51,836 bases of DNA from Barthelona sp. PAP020 (lineage: Eukaryota; Metamonada: BaSk clade). Position numbers and translations under genes: made by a program. The notes under the pieces were generated by a model, which saw nothing but the letters and a program-made list of their open reading frames with translations, had not been told where the DNA came from and made no database searches. Within the stretch, counting starts at the first letter, position 1, and every line of letters starts with the position of its first letter. The DNA lies in assembly GCA_040182905.1 (NCBI GenBank), contig JARQWU010000042.1, positions 1-51,836 of the forward strand, in the 5' to 3' direction. This document shows, one piece after another, positions 27,698 through 36,090 of this stretch.

Positions 27698-29896
27698 ATG
27701 TCAGAATTGCATATTATTTCACAAAAATTAATCAATGATCAACATTTAGATGATATAACCAAATCATTGAGTAATGCAGAAAGAGAGAGGTCTGAGTTTT
27801 CTAGATGGATGGGAGATGATAGTATTAATGTGATAGCCACTGAAAGTAATACTATTTTTCAACACACTGCGAACAATAATCGAAATTTAGAAAAATTGAA
27901 TCAACGTCGAACCGCTGCACAGAGATTATTGAGAAGTTTTCGTTCACATAATATTGATGAATTTTGGGCTTATAGTCAGAATATTAATTTGGATGAAGAA
28001 TATTTAGGCAAATTGACTCGAGGGATTAGTGAATTAGCGATTCGTTATGAAGTTGAAATTAATGAAGAAACAGATGGAGAATGGATTGATTTGATTGAAA
28101 ATGTAAAAAAAGATATTGAAAAGAAATCGAAGTCAATTGTAGTTAAATTGATTAGTGCTTTATCGAGGAAGTTTCCTGAATTATCACCAATTGAAGTGAA
28201 AAAAGGATTTAATGATCCTTATATTATAACAGATAATACTGAGTTACATCAGTATTTGAATTCGTTAACAGAATTATTCAATGAAATTGCTAGAATTGTA
28301 CCCCGAGATATTAATGTCAATTTAAAGAATTTATATATTAAAGAAGTTAACAATAAGTATAAAGAATGTTTTTCGCGTTTATTGAATGATTTGCGGAGTA
28401 AATTGGTTCTGCCCAATGATCCTTCATTTGGATCGAATGATGTTGAACAAATTGCTAACATTATGAATAAGATTGGAGCACGAATGAAAGACTTCACCAA
28501 CATGAAGTGGGAAGAAGTTAAAGTGCATGAATTAGATTTGATATTGATAAACAGAAAAATTAATAAGAGCAATGAAATGATGTCATCTGGTGATGTTAAT
28601 TTCCGAATTGCTTTATATGAGTTTGTTAGACATTGTCTAGTCGAATATTTTTTTTTAATTGATTGTAAAATATTGGTTCCTTCCTTATTAGAAGTAGATG
28701 AATTGAAAAACCAACTAAAAAATATTAAAATACCGGAAAGAGAAAATAATATGAGTGAAAAGCAATGGTTCAGAATCATTGATCAATTTGAAAAAAAAGA
28801 AAATGAAATGCACAAAGCTTTAAAAGCCGCTAAAGATAAAGTTATTGAGAACGTTTCAATTCTATTGAAAAAAGTCCTGAATGACTCGTTGAAAATCATT
28901 TCTGCTTTAATCTTAGACATTGGTAGACAAGATCCTTTTAATTATTTAAATGGTTATTTGGATTGTTGTGGACTAATTAAACATTTGAAGAGTGTTGAAA
29001 ATGGTTATGGATTTGATATCATTTACGAATTTTTGGAGAATTTGAAGAACACTTGTTTTGATCAATTTTCCTTGTTTATACAAGACCAAATGACTTTTGA
29101 AGCATATGAAAATTCTAAAAATAGAAGAAAAGGAACTTTGGGAATTTTAGAACCTGTAGAGCATTATATTCCTTTTTTAGGAAGGGTTGTTGCTTGTTTA
29201 ACTCGTAGTATATTAGTTTATGAATTAAATGCAGATAGTTTAGTTGTCAAGGAAATTACAAAGTGTTGTGAAGAAAAAGCTATTAATCTGTTGCCATTTA
29301 CCATTTATCCTTGGTTAGAACGTTATATTAATGATACTACTGAATCTGAACGATACAAACATATGTGCAAATATTTGAATTATTTTTACATATACATTAA
29401 CATGAGCAGTTATTCTAAAAATCTTCCCTTACATGACTTTTTGACAGAAAATTCAAGTTTTGTTAGAGATAGTTTAAAAAGAGCAAATAATTATTTAGAT
29501 AGTTATTCTCAAGATCTTTTACAAAAAAATTTTGGTGAAGTTTTTGAATTTGTTGAAAATTTAGAGTTTTTAAGAAGTCAATTGACCTCAGAAGAAATTA
29601 AATGTATACCTGGATTTTCAAACAATGATTTTTGTCAGTTTTTAAAAAAGTATGGAAACAATGTTGAAAACGGTATCTATGAATTGAAAAAAAAAATCAG
29701 TAAGCATACTAGTGGTGTGGATAATGAAAGAATAATAAATAAGATTTATGATAAAGTTTATCAGAGGTTGATCAATGTTCTGCATAATTTAAATACTCAT
29801 GGACAAATTTGTTACCCCAAAGTCAAAGTTGTTCCTCCTGTTAGTGATATTGAAGAAATGGGAAATAAAGTATTTATGTTGAAAAAGAATTATTAA
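27698..29896 (+). CDS. Exocyst subunit Sec3/EXOC1-like protein
   Basis: The protein has 732 residues, is largely helical and has no membrane segment. Two regions recall Sec3. Near residues 40-75 the string ATESNTIFQHTANNNRNLEK resembles the Sec3 coiled-coil signature of an Asn-rich segment followed by Gln/Asn-Leu pairs. The C-terminal half carries LGILEPVEHYIPFLGRVV (about residue 478). The block with YLDSYSQDLLQKNFGEVFEF (about 595-617) is followed by a S-x-EEI segment, an FS..-x-F-x-x-x-L-KKYG pattern and amphipathic helices. These follow the order seen in EXOC1. Sec3 helps tether secretory vesicles to the plasma membrane within the octameric exocyst. The N-terminal PH-like lipid-binding domain of yeast Sec3 is not apparent, so the protein is shorter. 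Another tethering-complex subunit of the same helical-rod class remains possible. Confidence 0.58.
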   Translation: MSELHIISQKLINDQHLDDITKSLSNAERERSEFSRWMGDDSINVIATESNTIFQHTANNNRNLEKLNQRRTAAQRLLRSFRSHNIDEFWAYSQNINLDEEYLGKLTRGISELAIRYEVEINEETDGEWIDLIENVKKDIEKKSKSIVVKLISALSRKFPELSPIEVKKGFNDPYIITDNTELHQYLNSLTELFNEIARIVPRDINVNLKNLYIKEVNNKYKECFSRLLNDLRSKLVLPNDPSFGSNDVEQIANIMNKIGARMKDFTNMKWEEVKVHELDLILINRKINKSNEMMSSGDVNFRIALYEFVRHCLVEYFFLIDCKILVPSLLEVDELKNQLKNIKIPERENNMSEKQWFRIIDQFEKKENEMHKALKAAKDKVIENVSILLKKVLNDSLKIISALILDIGRQDPFNYLNGYLDCCGLIKHLKSVENGYGFDIIYEFLENLKNTCFDQFSLFIQDQMTFEAYENSKNRRKGTLGILEPVEHYIPFLGRVVACLTRSILVYELNADSLVVKEITKCCEEKAINLLPFTIYPWLERYINDTTESERYKHMCKYLNYFYIYINMSSYSKNLPLHDFLTENSSFVRDSLKRANNYLDSYSQDLLQKNFGEVFEFVENLEFLRSQLTSEEIKCIPGFSNNDFCQFLKKYGNNVENGIYELKKKISKHTSGVDNERIINKIYDKVYQRLINVLHNLNTHGQICYPKVKVVPPVSDIEEMGNKVFMLKKNY

Positions 29897-30296
29897 TTAT
29901 GACCATTTCTTTCATTTTTTCATTCTCATAAAGTAAATATAAAATATTTTTTTATTCGCAAAATCAATTTTCAAGGGGAATCTTTCAAAAAGACCAGTAA
30001 CCCTATCGTATTTCAGGGATCATTTTTATCTCTCTTGTGAATCTCAAAGTTTCACTGAATATGATTTTTTCTTTATTCGTTTTCTTTGAAAACGAACAGG
30101 GTTGATCTATTAGTCTAAAATTGTGAAAGTTGAAACCGATTCCTTTTTTTTTTCTATTTTTTTTTCAGTGTGGTTTTTTATTTGCACAATGTAATTTAAT
30201 TCACTACAATAATAAAAATTTGAAAGATTTAAAAAGAAGACTTGGAATATAATAAAAGATTTGTTTTTTATTATTTTTCTTTATTGTTGAATCTCA
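29897..30296. other. Intergenic region between the Sec3-like and polytopic membrane genes
   Basis: This 400-bp spacer lies between two same-strand genes and has no plausible coding frame. It contains a perfect 9-bp hairpin (listed separately), nested inside a wider inverted pair, AACCCT at 29999-30004 and AGGGTT at 30098-30103. The part from about 29985 to 30130 is less AT-rich than the rest. The last 100 bases before the next ATG are T-rich and A-rich promoter-like sequence. No tRNA or snRNA signature is visible. Confidence 0.45.
30076..30096. repeat. Perfect inverted repeat (9-bp stem, 3-nt loop)
   Basis: TTCGTTTTC at 30076-30084 and GAAAACGAA at 30088-30096 are exact reverse complements around a TTT loop. 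A stem this long with internal C and G is uncommon in the surrounding AT spacer. It could be an RNA hairpin, a protein-binding palindrome or chance. Confidence 0.6.
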
Positions 30297-33200
30297 ATGA
30301 TGAGATGGATTGATTTCGATTTTGATGGAGACCTTTTGGTTGTTTCTTTGCTCAAATTAATTTTGTTTGTGGCACTTTTTGCTATGGGAACTGTTATCAC
30401 TTTATTAAGTCTACCAATTTTTATCATCGCATTAATATTGGATATTGATAAAGATTGGGTACCTATTAAATTTGTTGAAACATTAAAACTTATTTTTATG
30501 AACTTGGTTTTGACTTTGTGTGCTGTTGTGATGGCGTTACCATATTTTATTTTCGTACATTTTTATGGCAGACAATTTATATGGTATGAATTAATTTTAT
30601 ATTTAACAGTCATTTCAATTCTAGCAGCGCTTCTTCATCACAGCAGAATGGATAATAAATTGCTTAGTTTATTATACACTTACTGTATTGCACCTGTGGG
30701 TGTGGTGTTGTTTCCATTTCACCTGTGTTTTTCATTACTTTATAAATTTTTGTTTTTTGACCATACCTCCAGTGTTGAAGATTATGATCAATTGTATGGT
30801 GTTGTTTCCGCAAACATTTGGGTTCCAATTCAAGGAATCTTTTGTGTCCTTTCCATTGGATTTGTTCTGTTGGGTCTTCTATTCTCCAAATGTTTTAGAT
30901 ATAGAAAACCTGTGATATTAGACAATACTATATCTAATTTTTCCAAATTTTTCGGATTATTTTGGTTGTACTTGACTGATTTGATTATTTTACCGTTTAT
31001 TATTTTGTGTTTACCATTTATTTGGAATGTATCAACTTTATTTGAAGAAATGAAAAAGAATTATGAGAATAATTCCGTCAATTTATTTCCTATTCTCATG
31101 TTTTTTAAGAGTATGTTGGATTTTATCACACTATTGATTCTTATTGTTTCAAGTCCGTGGATATTTACCAGTATTTCTTTGTGGAAATGGGTTATTTCAA
31201 GCGAATCTTTTTGGAAATTTGATATTGAATGGTATTTGATGATTGGCAAAGTGATTTTATTGATACCTGTGCAATTTTTTACTTTACCTTTCTATCTTAT
31301 ATTATTTATTACTCGAATCCTCTTTGCCCCTTTGGCAAAATATAAGTATATGATGAATATGGATCAAAGTGTTGGTGAACATTTGATTCTATTGGTATAT
31401 TCATTTATTGGTTTTATTCAGTTGCCAATTTATGTTTTTTCGTTAATTATTTGCTTTTTGATTGGAATATACAGAAAACGTATTATAATTCGGATTTTTA
31501 TTGAGACTGAATTATTTAGTCTGGAAGATAATGCAAATATGTCAACTAAAGTTTCAGTTCAAAATGAATTGAATATTAGTAAGATGGAAAATGGTGAACT
31601 AGGTAAAAATACTGTTGAAAATAGCAATGATGTTAATTTAGATAATTATTATACATTTGAATATTTATGGAAATGTTTGAAAGTTTATGAAGATGATTCA
31701 TGTTTGAAATCTTTTTATCTTTTCATCTTTTCCTTTGTTTTTATGATTCTTATGGTTGTAGATATTGTTGCTGGAATATGTTTCATATTTATTCATGCCA
31801 CACTCTTTAGAATAAAGTATTTTTGGAAGTTATATGAAGAAGAGAAAAAAGAATTTGAAAATAATTCAGACAACGATGTTGATTTTATTTTTATTTTTAC
31901 TTTACCAGCTTTTATTGGCTTTTTTGCTGCTTTATTTGGTATATTATCGTTTCCTTTTTTCCTTTTAAATTTTTTTAGTTTTAGAGTTATCAATTTTGTC
32001 AAAACATATTTTGCTTTGGAAGACCCTTGGGATAAAATGAAATACATTTATTCCAATCTTTTAATCAATATTTTGGACATATTATCTTTACCATTTATAC
32101 TTTTAACATTTATTTTCTTTGTTAGAATTCATAATTTTTTGAAAGACAAAGAAACATTAGGATTTCACAAGGCTATTTTTTTAAATGGTATTCTATCTTT
32201 CCTTGATTTACCTTTCAGCATAATGTTTTTGTTTATGGCACCAAATATTCCAAGATTAATCAAAGTTTATAAAGAAATTCAGCATCATAGACTTAATGAT
32301 GCTGAATTTAAGATGGCCACTGTAAGATATTTAATATTACGTCATTTTACTTTACAATTCATTGATATTCCTTGTTATATATTGTATATCTTTGTTTTAC
32401 CAACTTGGAGAAGAAAATATATGTGGCAAGAAATTGATGAATACAATGCAAAAATAGAACAAGAATATGGACCTTCAAATGAACCAACAGAAGTTGAAAA
32501 ATTAGAAATTGCAGAAACTGTTGGTGATATTGAATATAATTATGGTCCTGGTGTTAGTAAAACCAAAGAAACAATTTTTTCCATTAAATTTGGTTCACAA
32601 TGGCATTTAATTGTGCTGTATAATTTTTATGCATTCTTTAGAGATATTATTTTGTTTATTTTTGAAATGCTGATTCATGTCAATCCTTTAAGAGGATTTA
32701 TTTATCGAAAGGCAGTTGGTTTGGTTGGAGACACTTTAGCAGATCGTCAAAAATTAATATTAGTCAATTTTATGTTGATGTTCATTGATATTCCTGTATT
32801 ATTATGTTTAATTCTTTTAATACTTATACCTTGGAGATGGAAAATTGTTTTTAATGGAGTAATGAATTCGATCACTGAAAGAAACAATGAGTTTTATCAA
32901 ATCATTACCAAAAATACTGCATTGGGTTTGGTTGATTGGATTCATGTACCATTTGCAATATTAAGTTTGTGGAGATTACCAATAACCCTTAAAAATATGT
33001 TTACTTCAAAAAATGAGGTGGATATTACTGCAACAGATAGGTATGTCATGGTGTGGAAATCTTTATTCTACAGTTTTTTGGATATTCCGTGTTTCTTTTT
33101 AAGTTTAGTCTTATTTATTTCATTGATTAGAATTTATCCTTTTGTTAAAAGTTTAAAAACCTATCGCAAAGGACGTTCTGAACATGCTATTGTATTAAGA

Positions 33201-35006
33201 GAATTTATTAGTTTAATTACTGATCTTCCATTTGTTTTGATTGGTTTGTTAAGTTTCCTTTCACCTATTAGATGGAAAAACACTTTTTATTTGATATTTT
33301 TTGGGTATCAACAAAGTTGTGAAGAAGGGCCACAAACTGAATCTGAATGGCCAAGAAGAGTTTTCTTGCTAATGTCTGTTGTTTATGTGACGTTTGACAT
33401 TGTTACCATCATTTTGATTTTCCTACAAAGCTTTTCAATTCGTTTCTTTAGTATTTGGAATTTTATTTTTAATTATGGTAAGTATAACAATCGAAATAAT
33501 GAAAACGGTTCTGTTGACAATGAAGAAAATGTCCAATCTGTTGTTAATGAATCATCAGTGAGTGATCATGTTGAAATTTATGAGGTTCCTACATTTGATA
33601 ATGAAAATTTGAATTTTGAAAAACCAGGTAATTTTGATGTAAAACCTTGGTTGGAAGTAACATTTTTTGAATTATTATCGTTTAATTATGGTGTTCTTTT
33701 GTGTTTTGTTGATCTGTTGATTGATATACTTTTAATTTTTGAAATGATGTTTATTTGTGTTTTCTTTATCAAGATTAAGGATTTGTTTTCTTTGATTTCC
33801 ACCACAAATGGTCTATTTGAGTACATATCAACTCCATTAATTATTAATGATAAGAATGGTTTAACAAGTGAATTTGCTTCAAAAGTTCATGAATACCTGG
33901 CAGAAACAATCATTTTTATTCCACATTTGATATTTATACCGATTAAAATTCTTGGATTTATCTGTTATTTGTTTGCATTGTTAGAAAAGAAAATCTACAC
34001 TGTTTTAGGATTCAGACAATATATTTATGTTGAATATCCTGATGTTGTTAAGAGAACTGAAAATAAACAAGGGGAAGAAGAATCAAGTTATAATGAAAGA
34101 AAAATTCACAAATTTTTTGGTGAACCACAAGCTGCACCATATTGGAGAAAATTTTTAACAACTATTGCAGATAGTGATGAAATCAGTTTTTTCACCATAC
34201 ATTATGCGTTTATTTATTACATTCCTTTGGTTTTAACTAATATCTTGTGTATAATACATTATTTTATCAGAATGTTATTCTTTACAATGTATTTAATTTT
34301 GACATTTGGTAGTTATTTCTGGTATAAAGAACCAATTGATTTGAAACATAATGTCATCAATTTTTTTGGTTTAATGGTTGTAAACGTTTATTTTATGATG
34401 TTGAATATTCTTGGATTAATTGTTATTTTAATTCCTTTTGTTGGAACAGCTATTTTTGTTGAAGGTGTTTTCAAATGGATTTTTGAAGTTATTTATCTTT
34501 GTTTAATGATATTTGGAATGGATATTATTCAACTTTTCTTTGATTTTAAAGCATTTGCTTGTCCTTTAATTAATTTTATGAGTTGTTTCACTTATTTTTG
34601 GGAAACAATAGTGTATTTGTTTTTGTTGGTTTTATGGATTCTTTGTATGCCTTTGGTTTTTGTTTTCCATACTCTACATGGTGGAATTATGGCATTTTTA
34701 GCAAGTGCTTTTAGTTCAAACTTTCTAGGGCAACTTTTGATGTTTATTGTTTCGATTGGTATGTGTTATGGTTCATTTGTTGCTTCTGGTTTATTTTCAG
34801 AATTGTTTGTCATTAGAATTGCAATTACAATTATTTTCAGTGTTGCAACAATTGCTAGACATATTGCTATTATTGGAGACTTTGTTGATAACAGTGTCAG
34901 TGATGCATTTGAATATGCTTTTAAACCTTTTATTAGTGTATTTGAAAATCTTATTGAAAGTGCTGGAGAGATGTTGAATGATTTGGATGAAAATCGTTCC
35001 AAGTAA
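30297..35006 (+). CDS. Large polytopic membrane protein with internal repeats of about 48 residues (unknown function)
   Basis: The protein has 1,569 residues and is dominated by hydrophobic helices from residue about 12 to the end. They are broken by short charged loops and by longer polar loops near residues 405-445, 715-760, 1,060-1,110 and 1,255-1,290. I do not recognise a transporter, channel or enzyme motif. A D-I/L-P or equivalent step recurs with a period near 48 residues (see the repeat entry). Many units end with Arg/Trp-rich stretches such as PWRWK. There is no cleavable signal peptide; the first helix probably acts as the anchor. The double ATG at the start (MMRW) leaves the exact initiator uncertain by one codon. 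The protein probably sits in an internal or plasma membrane. Function is unknown, and nothing in the neighbourhood indicates it. Confidence 0.85.
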   Translation: MMRWIDFDFDGDLLVVSLLKLILFVALFAMGTVITLLSLPIFIIALILDIDKDWVPIKFVETLKLIFMNLVLTLCAVVMALPYFIFVHFYGRQFIWYELILYLTVISILAALLHHSRMDNKLLSLLYTYCIAPVGVVLFPFHLCFSLLYKFLFFDHTSSVEDYDQLYGVVSANIWVPIQGIFCVLSIGFVLLGLLFSKCFRYRKPVILDNTISNFSKFFGLFWLYLTDLIILPFIILCLPFIWNVSTLFEEMKKNYENNSVNLFPILMFFKSMLDFITLLILIVSSPWIFTSISLWKWVISSESFWKFDIEWYLMIGKVILLIPVQFFTLPFYLILFITRILFAPLAKYKYMMNMDQSVGEHLILLVYSFIGFIQLPIYVFSLIICFLIGIYRKRIIIRIFIETELFSLEDNANMSTKVSVQNELNISKMENGELGKNTVENSNDVNLDNYYTFEYLWKCLKVYEDDSCLKSFYLFIFSFVFMILMVVDIVAGICFIFIHATLFRIKYFWKLYEEEKKEFENNSDNDVDFIFIFTLPAFIGFFAALFGILSFPFFLLNFFSFRVINFVKTYFALEDPWDKMKYIYSNLLINILDILSLPFILLTFIFFVRIHNFLKDKETLGFHKAIFLNGILSFLDLPFSIMFLFMAPNIPRLIKVYKEIQHHRLNDAEFKMATVRYLILRHFTLQFIDIPCYILYIFVLPTWRRKYMWQEIDEYNAKIEQEYGPSNEPTEVEKLEIAETVGDIEYNYGPGVSKTKETIFSIKFGSQWHLIVLYNFYAFFRDIILFIFEMLIHVNPLRGFIYRKAVGLVGDTLADRQKLILVNFMLMFIDIPVLLCLILLILIPWRWKIVFNGVMNSITERNNEFYQIITKNTALGLVDWIHVPFAILSLWRLPITLKNMFTSKNEVDITATDRYVMVWKSLFYSFLDIPCFFLSLVLFISLIRIYPFVKSLKTYRKGRSEHAIVLREFISLITDLPFVLIGLLSFLSPIRWKNTFYLIFFGYQQSCEEGPQTESEWPRRVFLLMSVVYVTFDIVTIILIFLQSFSIRFFSIWNFIFNYGKYNNRNNENGSVDNEENVQSVVNESSVSDHVEIYEVPTFDNENLNFEKPGNFDVKPWLEVTFFELLSFNYGVLLCFVDLLIDILLIFEMMFICVFFIKIKDLFSLISTTNGLFEYISTPLIINDKNGLTSEFASKVHEYLAETIIFIPHLIFIPIKILGFICYLFALLEKKIYTVLGFRQYIYVEYPDVVKRTENKQGEEESSYNERKIHKFFGEPQAAPYWRKFLTTIADSDEISFFTIHYAFIYYIPLVLTNILCIIHYFIRMLFFTMYLILTFGSYFWYKEPIDLKHNVINFFGLMVVNVYFMMLNILGLIVILIPFVGTAIFVEGVFKWIFEVIYLCLMIFGMDIIQLFFDFKAFACPLINFMSCFTYFWETIVYLFLLVLWILCMPLVFVFHTLHGGIMAFLASAFSSNFLGQLLMFIVSIGMCYGSFVASGLFSELFVIRIAITIIFSVATIARHIAIIGDFVDNSVSDAFEYAFKPFISVFENLIESAGEMLNDLDENRSK
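30978..33398 (+). repeat. Tandem membrane repeat, about 48 residues per unit
   Basis: A helix entry step, consensus F/L-x-D-I/L-P-x3-h, recurs in phase. The Asp (or its replacement) falls at residues 228, 275, 323 (L-I-P form), 375 (Q-L-P), 489, 551 (S-F-P), 594, 637, 690, 783, 831, 880, 929, 976 and 1034. Most steps are 43-53 residues. The larger gaps hold a polar loop or about two periods. Each unit probably spans two helices or a helical hairpin. The repeat is visible in the protein only; the DNA has diverged. Confidence 0.65.
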
Positions 35007-35425
35007 AAATGTTTGTTTTATTGTTTTTTAATCACTTTGGGTTGGAATTCAAGACGATTTTTTCCTCCCCTGTGTAAACATACACTCATACATATAAAAA
35101 AAAAAAATATTGTTTCAGAACTTCAAACAAATGCAACTATTCAGAAGCATTGTTGTGTATTAGTCCACATATTTGCTAAAGTCAACTCCCATTTTAAACA
35201 GTTAGCATAACAACAAAAACTTAAACAGCAATTTATAAATTTAATGAAATATTAAATGTTGAATAACAATCAAAAGGTTTTTAACCAAATGATCAATATT
35301 TTCCCAATAATTCCTTAGTTTGATGAATAATTAAGGATATAGAGTGACAAACATTGAATTTTCTCTAAAAACGATCTTTAATACTCTGGCTAATAATTAA
35401 ATTAGAAATAAAAACTTCAGACTTT
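35007..35425. other. Convergent intergenic region
   Basis: This 419-bp AT-rich gap lies between two converging genes. The stop of the upstream gene sits in a TAAA context. There is a weak stem, TCCTTA at 35312-35317 with TAAGGA at 35332-35337, and an ATTTATAAAT palindrome. A short open frame at 35013-35210 has no protein-like composition. No RNA gene is recognised. It probably holds the 3' untranslated regions. Confidence 0.45.
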
Positions 35426-36028
35426 CTAAATAATGGGGGAAATGAAAGAGACTGCAAAATCTTGATCAAAACGCAATTTATTGGTCTTCAATGATGTGAG
35501 TGAATTCTTCTGTAAGTGCTCCAAATATTTGTCAATTTTTTTTGACTTGATATTCATTTCATTTCTGTTATACATAGAGCACTCTAAAATATCATCCACA
35601 AACTTTTGTGATTCATTAGTGATTGAAGGTTTTTTTTTTATTGTTCTCTCTTCAGGCTTTGAATATTTTGCTGCAACATGTTGTTGATGAATAAATAAAA
35701 CATTTGTTAATAATTCTGAGCCATTGTTGTTGTTTAATAAATCATTACTTTTTTGTCCAATGTCAGATTCGGCGAAAATTATTGTTTTCTCATCAAATTG
35801 CTCGGCAAAATTCTTTTTTATATTTACAGTGTCATCATTCATTTCTTTTTGAACTTCCATTTTTGAAGACATTCCAACTTCGTTTTTATGTCCATTTATG
35901 TTCTTTGCCTCATTAATCTTTTCAAGATTTCTAATGAAAATATTTGCTTCATTAATACACTCAAATATCCCATCCATTTCCAAAAAAAAAAGTTTTCTTT
36001 TACCACCACTTTTTTTGTTTGTTATCAT
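35426..36028 (-). CDS. Hypothetical hydrophilic protein, 200 residues
   Basis: The first in-frame ATG is at 36026-36028, giving 200 residues ending in TAG. The open frame extends upstream only through a non-ATG codon. A second ATG (MDGIFECINEANIF...) 18 codons in is also a possible start. The protein is charged and rich in Lys, Asn and Glu, without a signal peptide, membrane helix or recognised domain. Predicted helical stretches lie near residues 18-40 and 135-180. It follows the coiled-coil gene on the same strand after only 62 bp, so it may share transcription with it or depend on a very compact promoter. Function unknown. Confidence 0.6.
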   Translation of the reverse strand: MITNKKSGGKRKLFFLEMDGIFECINEANIFIRNLEKINEAKNINGHKNEVGMSSKMEVQKEMNDDTVNIKKNFAEQFDEKTIIFAESDIGQKSNDLLNNNNGSELLTNVLFIHQQHVAAKYSKPEERTIKKKPSITNESQKFVDDILECSMYNRNEMNIKSKKIDKYLEHLQKNSLTSLKTNKLRFDQDFAVSFISPII

Positions 36029-36090
36029 CAACTTTTCACGAATTTTCAGTAACAACAAAACCAAAGGTACAAAAAAAAAAATTGTCTCTT

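Noticed and set aside
28249-28779. Minus-strand open frame of 176 codons
   Set aside because: It overlaps the Sec3-like gene antisense, lacks a domain and looks like a codon-bias shadow.
29950-30150. tRNA or spliceosomal snRNA in the hairpin-bearing spacer
   Set aside because: No T-loop box, anticodon-arm layout, Sm site or U6 motif is visible on either strand.
35013-35210. Plus-strand 65-codon frame after the polytopic membrane gene
   Set aside because: It lies in spacer sequence, is low in protein-like features and runs through an A-tract.
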